A stretch of DNA of 49,693 bases from Streptomyces sparsogenes (GCF_001704635.1 NZ_MAXF01000234.1:1-49693), one strand, 5' to 3'; positions 16,421 to 25,585 are shown, numbered from the stretch's first letter. Translations and numbers: made by a program. The notes: a model not told the origin generated them from the sequence alone.

Positions 16421-16816
16421 ATGCCCCGCCTGGTACCGGACACCCCGCCGCAGCGTGTCCTCGCGGCCACGAACTTCGTCTACACCATGAGCTACGGCCT
16501 CTGTCTGACGGCCGGTCTGCTCTACTTCGCCGAGGCGGTCCACCTTTCGGCAGGTCAGGTGGGGCTCGAACTCGGCATGGCCGGTGTGGTCGCGCTGGTC
16601 CTGGGCGTCACCGTCGGTCATCATCTGGCGGACCGGCACGGCGCGCGCGGCGTCTACGCGGTGACGCTCACTGTCCAGGCGCTGGCCACCAGCTGCTTCG
16701 TGCGGGCGGACACCTTCTGGCCGTTCGTGGTCGCGGACTGCGCGGCCGCCGGGGCGAGGACGGCCGGGACAGCCGCCCGCTCCCCGCGGCCGGGACCACC
16801 ACCTTGGCCGGGGTGA
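16421..16816 (+). pseudogene. Truncated MFS transporter, N-terminal part only
   Basis: The frame encodes about 115 residues resembling the first transmembrane helices of a major facilitator protein: VLAATNFVYTMSYGLCLTAGLLYFAEAV, a VGLELGMAGVVALVLGVTVGHHLADRHGARGVY segment with the conserved loop after helix 2, and a third helix. Similarity ends near GARTAG, then low-complexity Pro/Arg/Gly sequence runs to the stop. A complete MFS protein has about 400 residues, so this is a 3'-truncated gene. No IS sequence is visible at the break. The start is taken at ATG 16421. Confidence 0.65.
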
Positions 16817-16851
16817 GCAGCCCTTCCCCCGCTTGTATCCGGTCGGTGCAC

Positions 16852-16865
16852 ATTCGCTAGCGAAT
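16852..16865. promoter_or_regulatory. Perfect 14-bp palindrome ATTCGCTAGCGAAT
   Basis: This is a fully symmetric site of the size and AT/GC pattern expected for a TetR-family operator. It lies just past the end of the truncated MFS frame. The usual partner, a TetR gene divergent from a transporter, is absent, so the site may have outlived its gene. Confidence 0.5.
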
Positions 16866-16913
16866 ACACGGGAAGCCGCAGGTGAGGGAACGAAGTCCGC
16901 CGGACGCGCAAGG

Positions 16914-16948
16914 GCCCTGGCCAGGGCAGTATTTGCCCTGGCCAGGGT
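16914..16948. promoter_or_regulatory. Two tandem CCCTGGCCAGGG palindromes
   Basis: The 12-bp palindrome CCCTGGCCAGGG occurs at 16915-16926 and again at 16936-16947, with centres 21 bases (two helical turns) apart. The first copy is flanked by G and C, extending it to 14 bp. Between them is GCAGTATTT-type AT-richer sequence. This looks like a cooperative binding site for a dimeric repressor. No gene directly downstream explains it. Confidence 0.5.
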
Positions 16949-17412
16949 CGTGACATAAGCCGGGCAGCCTCTCAGCGCTAGCCGTGTGCTTCCCAGCCCC
17001 GTCCGAACAACCACAACCCCGGTCGTCGGGCCATGGCCAGTGAGGTACGCCGCCCAGAATCACGCCTACGGGTCTGGGTGCCAGTACTCGGCGACCGCGC
17101 GCCGACGAGTTGGGGGTGCCAACCCCGGGTGCCCTCGCGGCTCGGCTTACACGGCTCTTGTCATCCTGATGAAACCGGTGGGCACGGGCCCGACGGGCTG
17201 GACTTCGCTGCGCCCGGCACCACTCAGGGCTGTGCGGGAAAACGGGTCGACGATCCAGTCAAACCGGTGCTCGCGCTGAGGGCCGCGCCCACCGCTATCA
17301 GCCTGTACGTGCTCGATGGGGTGGTGGGGGCTGAGCCGCGCTCTCCTACCGCGCGGTCAGGCAGCATCGGGCCGCAGCACGACCCCACCCGGGGTCACGA
17401 CGTTGGGCAGGA

Positions 17413-18762
17413 TCAGGCGGCCCGGGGGGTGTCGTCGTCGATCTCGCTGAGGGTTTCGGTGCTGGTTTCGGGGGCCCAGGCCCAGCAGACCAGTGCACCG
17501 GCGAGCAACACGACGACGCAGCCAGCCAGGGCGGCCTTCATGCCGTAGCTGTCGGCGACCAACGGAAGCAGGAAGGTGCTTCCCGCCGAGCCGATCCGGC
17601 TGGCGGCCACGGCGATGCCGACGCCGGAGGCGCGCACGGCGGTGGGGAACAGCTCGGGGGGATAGACGAACTCCAGGTTCACCGCGGCGGCGAGGACGAA
17701 CGCGAACGCGGTGAACAGCACGACCGCGATCACCGGCGACAGATCGGCGAAGACGGTCAGGCCCGCCAGCAGCGCGCCACCGACCAGGAAGGTGCTGATC
17801 AGGAAGAAGCGCCTGGAGATTCGGTCGATGAGCAGAAGCCCCACGATCGCGCCCGCCAGCAGGAACACGTTGTAGAGCGCGCCAGCGCCCAGCTTGCTGG
17901 TGACCCCCAGGGACCCCATCACTTGCGGTGTGAAGGTGCCCAGAGCGAAGAACGGGATGACCTGACAGACATAGAACAGCGCGCCGACCGCGGTCCTTCT
18001 GCGGTAGGCCGGACCGAACAAGGTCCGCATGCCGCGCTTCGGCGCGGCCTCGACGCGGAGCGGCGGCCGCACGTAGTCCCCGAGGTGTTTGCGTACGATC
18101 GCGGCGGCTTCGTCGTCGCGGCCTTTCCGCGTCAGCCACAGCGGTGCCTCCGGCACACCGAGCCGGAGCCCGAGGATCAGCAGCGCGGGAATAGCACTGA
18201 TGGCCAGCATGTACCGCCAGGCGTCGTCGCTGGTGCCGGAGAGCAGGAAGCCGACCAGGTAGGCGAAGACATAACCGGCCGACCAGGCCACGGCCAGCAG
18301 GCTCATAAGCCGGCCTCGAACGTGGCGCGGCGCGTGCTCGGTGACCAGTGACTTGCTGACCACATAGTCGGCGCCGAGAACCAGGCCGAGCAACAGGCGC
18401 AGGATCAGCAACTGAGTCGCAGACTGAACGAAGAACTGCGCCGCGGAGAGGATCGCGAAGAGCAGCATGTCCCACGCGAAGATCTGCCGGCGGCCGATCC
18501 GGTCGGCGAGCGGGCCAACGATGACGGCGCCCACGAACAGGCCGGTCAGGGTGGCCGCGCCGAGCAGGCCGACCCACAGCGGGGACAGGTCCAGCACCTT
18601 GGTGGCCGAGGCGATGACGATGCCGATGATGCCGAGGATGAACCCGTCGGAGAACTGGCCGCCGGTCCCGGCGATCGCCACCCGGATGTGGAAACGGGTG
18701 AGCGGGGCATCCTCGTAGGCGACGGAGGTGGCGGAGGTGGAGTGGTGCGCGGAGGTGCTCAT
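17413..18762 (-). CDS. MFS transporter (sugar/organic acid:proton symporter type)
   Basis: A 449-residue twelve-helix membrane protein. Sugar-porter/aromatic-acid-symporter features are seen: GPLADRIGRRQIFAWDM after helix 2, RLLLGLVLGADYVVSKSLVTEHAPRHVRGRLM after helix 4, a cytoplasmic central loop, and LEFVYPPELFPTAVRASGVG in the second half. The ATG overlaps the stop of the upstream lyase gene (ATGA), so lyase and transporter are coupled. The likely job is import of the lyase substrate or export of its product, probably a dicarboxylate or amino acid. The divergent IclR gene is the likely controller. Confidence 0.9.
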   Translation of the reverse strand: MSTSAHHSTSATSVAYEDAPLTRFHIRVAIAGTGGQFSDGFILGIIGIVIASATKVLDLSPLWVGLLGAATLTGLFVGAVIVGPLADRIGRRQIFAWDMLLFAILSAAQFFVQSATQLLILRLLLGLVLGADYVVSKSLVTEHAPRHVRGRLMSLLAVAWSAGYVFAYLVGFLLSGTSDDAWRYMLAISAIPALLILGLRLGVPEAPLWLTRKGRDDEAAAIVRKHLGDYVRPPLRVEAAPKRGMRTLFGPAYRRRTAVGALFYVCQVIPFFALGTFTPQVMGSLGVTSKLGAGALYNVFLLAGAIVGLLLIDRISRRFFLISTFLVGGALLAGLTVFADLSPVIAVVLFTAFAFVLAAAVNLEFVYPPELFPTAVRASGVGIAVAASRIGSAGSTFLLPLVADSYGMKAALAGCVVVLLAGALVCWAWAPETSTETLSEIDDDTPRAA

Positions 18763-20033
18763 GACCCGGTCACTCCATTCCCGGCGGTGGTGTCGCGCAG
18801 TCGGGTGGTGGTGTTCTCGTAGCCCTCGGTGGCCGACAGCTCGACCCAGTGGTCGAGGGCGCCGGTGAGGTTGCGTTCACGGTGCGGGCCGTCCCACCGT
18901 AGCCCCTCGACGCAGCGGCGGGCGAAGGTCTCTGCCGCTGCGGTGAGGTCGCCGAAAATCGTGATCAGGGCGTCGACGACGACCGGCTCCATCACGTTTA
19001 GCTCAAGTTCGCCGTCGGCGACGGCGCAGTCGACGGTCAGGGCCCCGCCCCGGACCCGATGGCTGAGCTGCATGACGTATTCGGGGATCACCGGGTTGAC
19101 CTTCGCCGGCATGATCGAGGACCCCGCCTGTACGGCCGGGATGGTGAGGTCGCCGAACCCGCCCCGCGGGCCGGAGGAGAGCAGCCTGAAATCCGCCGCG
19201 ATCTTGGCCATGGTGATCGCGGCACGGGAGCCCGCGGCGGCGATCGCCGCGTAGGGGTCCAGGTGGGACAGGGCGTCGAACCGGTTCGCCGTGGCTGTCA
19301 CCGGCAGCCCGGTCAGCGCCGCCAACTCGGTGGCGACCCGCTCGCCGAAGCTGTCCGGGGAGCCGATCCCGGTGCCGACCGCCGTGGCGCCGATCGGCAC
19401 CTCGCGCAGGGCGGCGGCAGCCGACTCCAGGGCGTCGGCCACTCGGCGCGTGGCGGCGGCGTGACCGCGGTGGGAGTCGCCGGCGGTGAGGCTGACGGCA
19501 TCCTGGAGACAGGTGCGGCCCAGATGCGGGGTGGCGGCGAACTCCTCGGCCTTCCGGTCGAACGCCATGGCCAGCTCACGCAGCGCGGTGACCGGGGCGG
19601 CGACCAGTTCCAGCACGGTGAGCGCCATTGCGGTCGGGTAGCTGTCGTTGGTCGACTGCGAGGCGTTGACGTGATCGTTCGGATGCACGAGAACACCGGC
19701 GATCGCCGAGGCCCGGGCCGCGATGACCTCGTTGATGTTCATGTTCGTGGTGGTGCCGCCGCCACCGTGCACCAGCGGGGTCGGGAACTGGTCGGCGTGC
19801 TTTCCGTCGATGATCTCCTGGCAGGCGCCGGTGATCGCGTCCCGACGCGTACCGTCGAGGACTCCGCACTCGTGGTTGACGCGCGCGGCGGCGAGCTTGA
19901 CCCGCGCGTAGTTGCGCACGAAGGACGGCACGTCTCCGAAGGCGGGGCCCCGAAGCGGGAAGTTCCGGACACCCAGTTCGGTCTGGAGCCCATAGAGCCG
20001 TTTTCCGGTGGTGTCGTAAACGTCGGCGGTCAT
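18759..20033 (-). CDS. Aspartase/fumarase-superfamily lyase (aspartate ammonia-lyase-like)
   Basis: A 424-residue enzyme. The superfamily signature GSSIMPAKVNP is at residues 304-314. Substrate loops TTTNMNINEV (about 94-103) and NASQSTND (123-130) resemble aspartase rather than argininosuccinate lyase. It is shorter than the usual 460-470 residues of AspA, and HGGGG replaces the usual GAGTS-type start of the first loop, so a variant substrate is possible. ATG 20033 begins MTADVYD; the open frame continues upstream without homology. It overlaps the transporter gene and diverges from an IclR regulator. Reaction class (elimination of ammonia or water giving fumarate or a relative) is sound; the exact substrate is not. 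Confidence 0.8.
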   Translation of the reverse strand: MTADVYDTTGKRLYGLQTELGVRNFPLRGPAFGDVPSFVRNYARVKLAAARVNHECGVLDGTRRDAITGACQEIIDGKHADQFPTPLVHGGGGTTTNMNINEVIAARASAIAGVLVHPNDHVNASQSTNDSYPTAMALTVLELVAAPVTALRELAMAFDRKAEEFAATPHLGRTCLQDAVSLTAGDSHRGHAAATRRVADALESAAAALREVPIGATAVGTGIGSPDSFGERVATELAALTGLPVTATANRFDALSHLDPYAAIAAAGSRAAITMAKIAADFRLLSSGPRGGFGDLTIPAVQAGSSIMPAKVNPVIPEYVMQLSHRVRGGALTVDCAVADGELELNVMEPVVVDALITIFGDLTAAAETFARRCVEGLRWDGPHRERNLTGALDHWVELSATEGYENTTTRLRDTTAGNGVTGS

Positions 20034-20190
20034 CGTTCGACTCACCCTCTCCTTGGAAAGCGTCGTTGCAGTGCGTGTCCGCAGTGCCGGGAAGTGTGCG
20101 GTCGGGATGGCCTCCGCGCCAATGGCGTTGCTCTTCCAACAACACGCTGAACGGAGCTGACTGGGATCTGGGGTAAGGTTCGTCCAACGA

Positions 20191-20209
20191 TGTTGCTGTA
20201 TACACAACA
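20191..20209. promoter_or_regulatory. Imperfect palindrome between the lyase and iclR genes
   Basis: TGTTG (20191-20195) and CAACA (20205-20209) flank a core containing the palindrome TGTATACA (20197-20204). It sits 16 bases before the IclR start and is a good candidate operator for that regulator. Confidence 0.45.
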
Positions 20210-20224
20210 CCAGGGAGGGTGGGG

Positions 20225-21064
20225 GTGACGACAGCGAGCGGAGCCGACACCAACGGGTGGCCGGCCGACAGGTCGACATCTGCCGAACGGGTCGCGGCTC
20301 TGCTGCTCGCCTTCGGGAAGGGGGGCGCGGGCAGCTACCACGGGGTCAGCGACCTCGCCCGCGCGGTCGGCCGCGAACGCAGCCAGGTCTCCCGCATGCT
20401 GCACGCCCTCGAACGCGGCGGGCTGGTCGAACAGGACCCGGTGAGCCGACGCTACCGGCTCGGCTGGTCGCTGCTCGTACTCGCCTCCGGCGCAGGCGAC
20501 GCGGCACTGCTGCGCGCGGCCCGTCCGGTTCTGCGCAAGGTCGGCGCCCGCACTGGTGAGGTGGCGCTGCTCTCGGTCCAGCGGGGCAACCGCTCCTTGA
20601 CCGTGCTGCGGGAGGAATCGGCCCAGTCACTGCGCGCCGGGGGCTGGGTAGGGCGCAGTTCCCCCATGCACTGCACCGCCTCCGGTCGCGCGCTGCTGTT
20701 CGACTCCGACGACGAACTGGTCGAGGCACTCACCGCCGACGATCTGCTCGCCCCGAGCCATGGCCTCGCCGTTCCCCGTAACCTTGACGAACTTCTGGCC
20801 CGGCTGCGTATCGAACGGGAACGTGGCTACGCGGTCGCCAGCGAGGAGGTCGAGATCGGTCTGACCTCGGTCGCTGTGCCCGTCCGCAACCCAGCGGGCG
20901 ACTTGGTGGCGGTCGTCAACATCTCCGGCCCCACATCCCGGCTGATCACTCGGATCGACGAGGTGGCGCGTCGGCTGCGAGCCGCAGCCACCGCGCTCGA
21001 AACGGCCCTGGCCAACCCTCCTCGCCCCCCTCTCTCCCCACCAGGTAGCGAACTGACACGCTGA
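20225..21064 (+). CDS. IclR-family transcriptional regulator
   Basis: A 279-residue regulator. Residues about 18-75 form the IclR winged helix (RVAALLLAFGKGG, then GVSDLARAVGRERSQVSRMLHALERGGLVEQDP). Residues about 95-255 form the effector domain (RPVLRKVGARTGEVALLSVQRG, SSPMHCTASGRALLF, GYAVASEEVEIGLTSVAVPVRN), typical of IclR proteins that bind small acids. GTG 20225 is preferred, with GGAGGG before it; GTG 20219 is an alternative. It is divergent from the lyase-MFS operon with a palindrome in the shared 191-base region, so it most likely controls that operon. Confidence 0.92.
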   Translation: MTTASGADTNGWPADRSTSAERVAALLLAFGKGGAGSYHGVSDLARAVGRERSQVSRMLHALERGGLVEQDPVSRRYRLGWSLLVLASGAGDAALLRAARPVLRKVGARTGEVALLSVQRGNRSLTVLREESAQSLRAGGWVGRSSPMHCTASGRALLFDSDDELVEALTADDLLAPSHGLAVPRNLDELLARLRIERERGYAVASEEVEIGLTSVAVPVRNPAGDLVAVVNISGPTSRLITRIDEVARRLRAAATALETALANPPRPPLSPPGSELTR

Positions 21065-21075
21065 GCGAAAGGCTC

Positions 21076-21089
21076 GCCTGCTTCCAGGC
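21076..21089 (+). terminator. Short GCCTG-CTTC-CAGGC hairpin after iclR
   Basis: A 5-bp stem with a CTTC tetraloop begins 11 bases after the IclR stop. It is small for a terminator and no T-run follows, so confidence is low. Confidence 0.3.
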
Positions 21090-21209
21090 AGTTGACCGCG
21101 ACCGCGCGGTGCCCCCGGACGCCTCGTTAGGACTGTGTCGACAGGGACGACGGGAGAGGCGCGTGCCCCGAAAGGGGGTCTGCATGCGTCACACGCCTGA
21201 AGGGTGTCA

Positions 21210-21777
21210 TTATTCCGAGCGGGCTGCTGAGCTGGGCGTTCTCTGTCGATGGTGAGGCAGTCGGGGCGGCGTGGTGTGGTACTCGTTGAGCAGTCCACCA
21301 AGGACTTGGCGGCGCCTGACTGCGCCAGCAGGTAGGGGGATGGTGTGCGGGTCGTCGTCGGGTGCTCGTATCGCGAGGCTGCGGTGGGCTCGTCCGGTGT
21401 TGTAGTGCTTGGCGTACGTGGTGAGGACGGTGTGCAGGTGTCGTTCGCCGGTGATGAGGAGGCGGTCGGTGCATTCTGCGCGGTCTGTGCGTATCCATCG
21501 TTCGGCGAACGCGTTTGACCGGGGGCTTTGTGGCGGTGTCGGGATGACGGCTGTGCCGTTGCCGGCGAAGACGGCGTCGAACGCGGTGGTGGCGCTGGAT
21601 GAGCGCGACTGTCTCTTCCGGCAACGGCGGACGACCGGATCCGACCGTCGTCTGGCGCCACTTCCAGCGCACCAGACGGCGGTGCCAGGTCAGCAGGGTG
21701 CCCGGGGTGACCAGCCGATGGCGGCGTAAGACGGGTGGCAGGTGCCGTGCGAGCGCGGAGAACACCGCACGATCGGC
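21210..21777 (-). pseudogene. Integrase-core (IS3-like) transposase with internal deletion
   Basis: Two pieces of one protein lie on the minus strand in different frames. The N-terminal piece (about 21777-21590) reads DRAVFSALARHLPPVLRRHRL, then VTPGTLLTWHRRLVRWKW. The C-terminal piece (about 21585-21210) reads FDAVFAGNGTAVIPTPPQSP, then NAFAERWIRTDRAECTDRL, HYNTGRAHRSL and a TAA stop at 21212-21210. That is the end of an rve integrase core with its catalytic Glu region. The middle, which should carry the first two catalytic Asp residues, is deleted and the frame shifts, so the element is dead. No clear terminal repeats were found. Confidence 0.8.
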
Positions 21778-22038
21778 CCAGCAGGACCAGAGAACCCTCC
21801 CGACCGACCGGTCAGACGATCTCCACCACGGACACCCGCCGCCGACCAGTCCGAGCACCCCCGAGCCCGCGCACACCAGCCCACGCGACCTGTACTTTTC
21901 ACGATGCGCACGTCTCAATGCTGGTGGTGCCCGTAGCGCGGTGCCGCGACCAGAGTGCCTCTCCCGCGCGGGGGTGAAGGTGGAGACGTCTTGTCACGGC
22001 TCTGTAAGGGGCTTCGGGTCCGGTGTGTTGTGCGGCAC
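21778..22038. other. Gap between the IS remnant and the NACHT gene
   Basis: About 260 bases with no convincing gene. It probably includes more decayed sequence from the IS N-terminal region. No terminator was recognised after the NACHT stop. Confidence 0.4.
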
Positions 22039-24783
22039 TCATGCGCGTACCAGGAGGACCACCTCGCGTGCCGGGATGATGCCGTCAGCGCGGTCTTGAA
22101 GGGTGGTGATGCCGAGAGCGATGTCACGGCACGTCGCCTCGACTTCAATCCCGCCACTGCGGTCTGCGAGGGCTATGGCCGCCACCCTCAGTAGATCAGC
22201 GGCTTCTGGCTCTGCTCCGACACCACGGGCGACCATCTCCGCTCCCAGGGCAGCGATGCTGTTCGCCAGGCGGCGATCGCCCCTGGCCGAAGAGGGTTCG
22301 TGACCGCCGAAGAGCCGTCGTGCTTGTTCCGCCACCAAGTCGGGAAGGGACGTGAGGAGCTCTATGAGAAGTTCAGGGGACGAGGGGCGGATCAGTGCCT
22401 GACTCGAACTGATGTTGATCGAGGGGAAGGTGATGACGGGGTCGAAGGGAACACCGTGGCTGTAAACCTCACGGGCTGTACCAGTTAGTAAGTCGTGAAA
22501 CTGCGGGTCAGTGTGCTGATACGGGAACCCGGTGCTTCTGTCGAAGTCCTCGATGGCGAGGGTTCCGTTCACGGCTCGCTCGTACACCCGCTCCAGGGAC
22601 ACCGACCAGGGATGAGACACGCCCTCCGGCGCCCAGCAGACCGGTGCCCGGTTGCTCCAGTCACGCGGAGGCTGGCTCCATAGGGAGCACGCCGGAGGCA
22701 GCAGCGGCTGCATGGCGGGATCGCATGCCTCGTCCCAGGTGGGCAGCCGGAAAATGGCAGAGCCGTCGAGCACGTCATTCACCCACCGGACCAGGGCCTC
22801 CGGCGCACCCGGCGGAATGCCGAGGAACGTGGTGCCGTAACTGGTGTTGGCGTCCTGTGACCGTGCAGGCCCCCTCTCCCACTCGTACCCTTCGGGGCGG
22901 AACTCCGGGTGGGCGTCGGTGAACAGACGGTAGACGTCTTGGTCGACCGGCAGCGCGCTGACCAGTACTCCGTCCGCCAGCCAGACGACCTGGCGCAGAT
23001 GACGGGCGACCGTGGCTCCTGTCATCATCCGTCGACGCGGTGAGTCCGCCGGCGACTGCAGCGCTTCCAGGCGCAGTTGCTCCAGGCGCTGACCGAGCTC
23101 ATGCGGCTTCTCCTGGGCCTCGTCGTAGCAGTCGAGCGCGAGCCCCAGTGCATCGGCCGTATCCAACTCAAGGCACGCCTCAATGATTTGAACAGGCGGG
23201 TTGACCGCCGACCACAGCAGAATGCTCTCGCGCCACCAGGCGTCGCTAATCCTCTGCTTCAGCAGGTGGCTCATCCCGTTTCGATGAATGTGGGATGCTG
23301 CCAGGTACTCCTGGAAGGTCTGGTGCGCGAAGCTGAATTGTCCGGGTTCGCGTTCGACCAGCAGTCCGGTGCGGGCGACGGATGTCAGGAAGGCGTCCGC
23401 CGACACACCCGGGAGTTCGCGGGCGAGCGCCGGAAGCAGCAGATCTGTGGCGAGCGGACCGCCAACGGGCAACGAGCGGGTATGATGGACCATCATCCCG
23501 TACGCCAGTTCCCGCAGCACTGTCTCACGCGTCGGTCCCGCGTCGGCGTCCTCCCAGAGCCCCTTGGCCTGGTGCCTGCGCCACAGCAGCACCTGGCAGA
23601 TCTGGCCGTACAGCTCCGCCCTGGTGCCGGGCAGCGCTCCGAGGTAGCGGTGCACGTTGCAGAGCATGGTGAGCAGCAAGGGGTTGGAGGACAAGTCGTA
23701 GAGACTGGGCTGGGCGCGTAGCCGGTCGATGAGATCTGCAGCCGAGGCGTATGCCGCCGCGCCCGTGTTCCCGCTGCCCGAGAGGCGTTCAACGGCGCCG
23801 TACCAGCCGTGCACAAAGCGGCGGATCTGATCCGGCGTGAAGCGGCGGACCACGAGCACCTCGGCGCCGTCCATTGGCGCGGCGTCGTAACCCTGTGGCC
23901 GGGTGGTGAGCACCCAGCGGTTGTCCGGGTAGCGGGCGGCCTGGGTCTCTGCCCACCGCACCAAGCGCTGACGTGTGTGCGGGTCGGCGACCTCGTCCAG
24001 GCCGTCGAGCAGCACCACACAGCGGCCGTTCTCCAGGTGATCCTCGAACCATCCGGCGGGCGCGTCCCCCAAAGCGGCGGCCGAGAGCGTCAGCCGCGCG
24101 ACGTCGGCCATTGTCAACCCCACACCAGCGACGCCGTCTCCGACTATCTGCTGAACGTGGTCGCGCAGGGTGACAAAGACCGGAAGCCAGCGCTTCGCCC
24201 GCCGCCGCTCCCGGCGTCGGGCGTACACAACCGTGGTGTGTTCCAGAAGCGTTGTCTTCCCCGTACCGGGAGCGCCGATGACGACCAGGGGCCGCAGGAC
24301 TGGATGGTCCAGGATGTCCTGGAGAGATCTGCGCTCGCCGTCCGGAACCTCCTGCTCGGCGTCCGCGAGGGTGACGTTCCGCGCCTGGTGCAATGGGCTT
24401 GGCCTCAGGCTCACGTCGACGAACACGTCCTCGAGGCGAGGGTTCCGCGCCCCCTGGATGGTCAGGCCCTTGACGCCGCCGGCCGAGTGCCGCACGGCCA
24501 AATACCGACGATACCTTCGCTCGTACCGTGTGAGGCGCCCCAACAGCAGCCGCTCAGTCCCGTCAGCCACCCGCTTCGCCAGCCGGTTCTCCAGCTCCTT
24601 CGAAACGGCTGAGACGAACGCGAGGACAGCCAGCACCGCTTCATAGGCGAAGAGGAGTCCAACGGCTAATAGGGGATGACTCTCCACCTTCGGCCACAGC
24701 TGCGTTCCCACGACCAAGGGGGCGCCGACTCCAAGCCCCAGCAACCCCGCACGACCGATGGACAAGCCTTTGTCGCCCGCCAC
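22039..24783 (-). CDS. Membrane-anchored NACHT NTPase (NLR-like) with a C-terminal FGE-sulfatase-like region
   Basis: A 914-residue STAND NTPase. Residues about 12-60 hold two hydrophobic segments, so it is probably membrane-tethered. Residues about 160-330 form a NACHT module: Walker A GAPGTGKTT (170-178), Walker B VVLLDGLDEVAD (256-267) and a sensor-like LTTRPQGYD. A helical region ends with FAHQTFQEYLAAS, the usual NACHT-associated winged-helix end. The next part (about 600-740: ALPVDQDVYRLF, FRLPTWDEA, APVCWAPEG) resembles a divergent formylglycine-generating-enzyme/sulfatase-modifying domain. GTG 24783 has AGGGGG about 6 bases upstream. No effector gene is adjacent and IS scars lie on both sides. 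An anti-phage role is inferred from relatives; the NTPase call is firm. Confidence 0.88.
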   Translation of the reverse strand: MAGDKGLSIGRAGLLGLGVGAPLVVGTQLWPKVESHPLLAVGLLFAYEAVLAVLAFVSAVSKELENRLAKRVADGTERLLLGRLTRYERRYRRYLAVRHSAGGVKGLTIQGARNPRLEDVFVDVSLRPSPLHQARNVTLADAEQEVPDGERRSLQDILDHPVLRPLVVIGAPGTGKTTLLEHTTVVYARRRERRRAKRWLPVFVTLRDHVQQIVGDGVAGVGLTMADVARLTLSAAALGDAPAGWFEDHLENGRCVVLLDGLDEVADPHTRQRLVRWAETQAARYPDNRWVLTTRPQGYDAAPMDGAEVLVVRRFTPDQIRRFVHGWYGAVERLSGSGNTGAAAYASAADLIDRLRAQPSLYDLSSNPLLLTMLCNVHRYLGALPGTRAELYGQICQVLLWRRHQAKGLWEDADAGPTRETVLRELAYGMMVHHTRSLPVGGPLATDLLLPALARELPGVSADAFLTSVARTGLLVEREPGQFSFAHQTFQEYLAASHIHRNGMSHLLKQRISDAWWRESILLWSAVNPPVQIIEACLELDTADALGLALDCYDEAQEKPHELGQRLEQLRLEALQSPADSPRRRMMTGATVARHLRQVVWLADGVLVSALPVDQDVYRLFTDAHPEFRPEGYEWERGPARSQDANTSYGTTFLGIPPGAPEALVRWVNDVLDGSAIFRLPTWDEACDPAMQPLLPPACSLWSQPPRDWSNRAPVCWAPEGVSHPWSVSLERVYERAVNGTLAIEDFDRSTGFPYQHTDPQFHDLLTGTAREVYSHGVPFDPVITFPSINISSSQALIRPSSPELLIELLTSLPDLVAEQARRLFGGHEPSSARGDRRLANSIAALGAEMVARGVGAEPEAADLLRVAAIALADRSGGIEVEATCRDIALGITTLQDRADGIIPAREVVLLVRA

Positions 24784-24940
24784 GGATCCCCCTGTCTAGC
24801 CACCGTGAAGTCTCCGCACAGCACTCAGCACACGGATATGAGACAGCATTTCATCACCTACCCATCGCCCAGCGCCTACAGTCCCTCGAACCTGCTCCGA
24901 CCCCAGGGGGCGTTGACTGATCGTTTCAGAATGAATTGAG

Positions 24941-25530
24941 GTGCGGGTCTTGTCCTTGCTGATCTTGGTCGGCAGGCTGTCCCGAGTGCTTGCTGATCTT
25001 GTTCCTGACGGCCTATGGGAGCGGGTGGCTCGCCTGTTGCCGCCGGCTCCCGAGTGCCGCCGCCGCTATCCGGGGCGACTGCGTGTTCCGGACCGAACGG
25101 CACTCGCCGGCGTCATGTACGTGCGACGGACCGGTGTCGCCCGGTGTGGTGTCCCCGCGGAGACGGTGGGCTGCGCCGGGGGTGACGGCCTGGCGCCGGC
25201 TGCGGGACTGGACCGAGGTCGGCGTATGGCCCCGCCTGCACGCCGCCCTGCTCAACGAGTTGCGCCGCGCCGATCTGTTGGACCTGGACGACTGTGCCGT
25301 GGACGGCTCGCACGTCCGGACATTGAAAAGGGGGATCACGTCGGTCCCTCACCCGTCGACCGGGCCCGACCCGGCTCCAAGCACCACCTGATCGTCGACC
25401 GTCACGGGACCCCGCTCGCCGTCACACTCACCGGCGGCAAACCGGCACGATGTCACCCAGCTCCTGCCACTGCTGGATGACGCGCTCCCGCCGATCCGGG
25501 GCCTGCGAGGTCGCCCCCGCCGCCGGCCCC
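24941..25530 (+). pseudogene. IS5-family transposase remnant with several frameshifts
   Basis: Successive frames together spell an IS5-type transposase: DLVPDGLWERVARLLPPAPECRRRYPG, then VTAWRRLRDWTEVGVWPRLHAALL, then LDLDDCAVDGSHV (first catalytic Asp), then GPSPVDRARPGSKHHLIVD and RHGTPLAVTLTGG, then RHDVTQLLPLLDDALPPIRG. At least three frame changes are needed, and the protein stops before the second half of the catalytic domain. It abuts the 3' stub of an AraC gene, so insertion or recombination here destroyed that gene. Confidence 0.8.
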
Positions 25531-25585
25531 TGCGGCGGCGTGCGGCGACCGGTATCCGGGCCGCGGCGGGCCGTCCGGTCCGGGC

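Larger units (their letters stand above)
16817..17412. other. Gene-free stretch with strong palindromes
   Basis: These 596 bases lie between the broken MFS gene and the stop of the next minus-strand MFS gene. No frame is convincing. Two sets of perfect palindromes near 16852-16948 (listed separately) look like protein-binding sites, yet no intact gene starts next to them. Confidence 0.5.
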
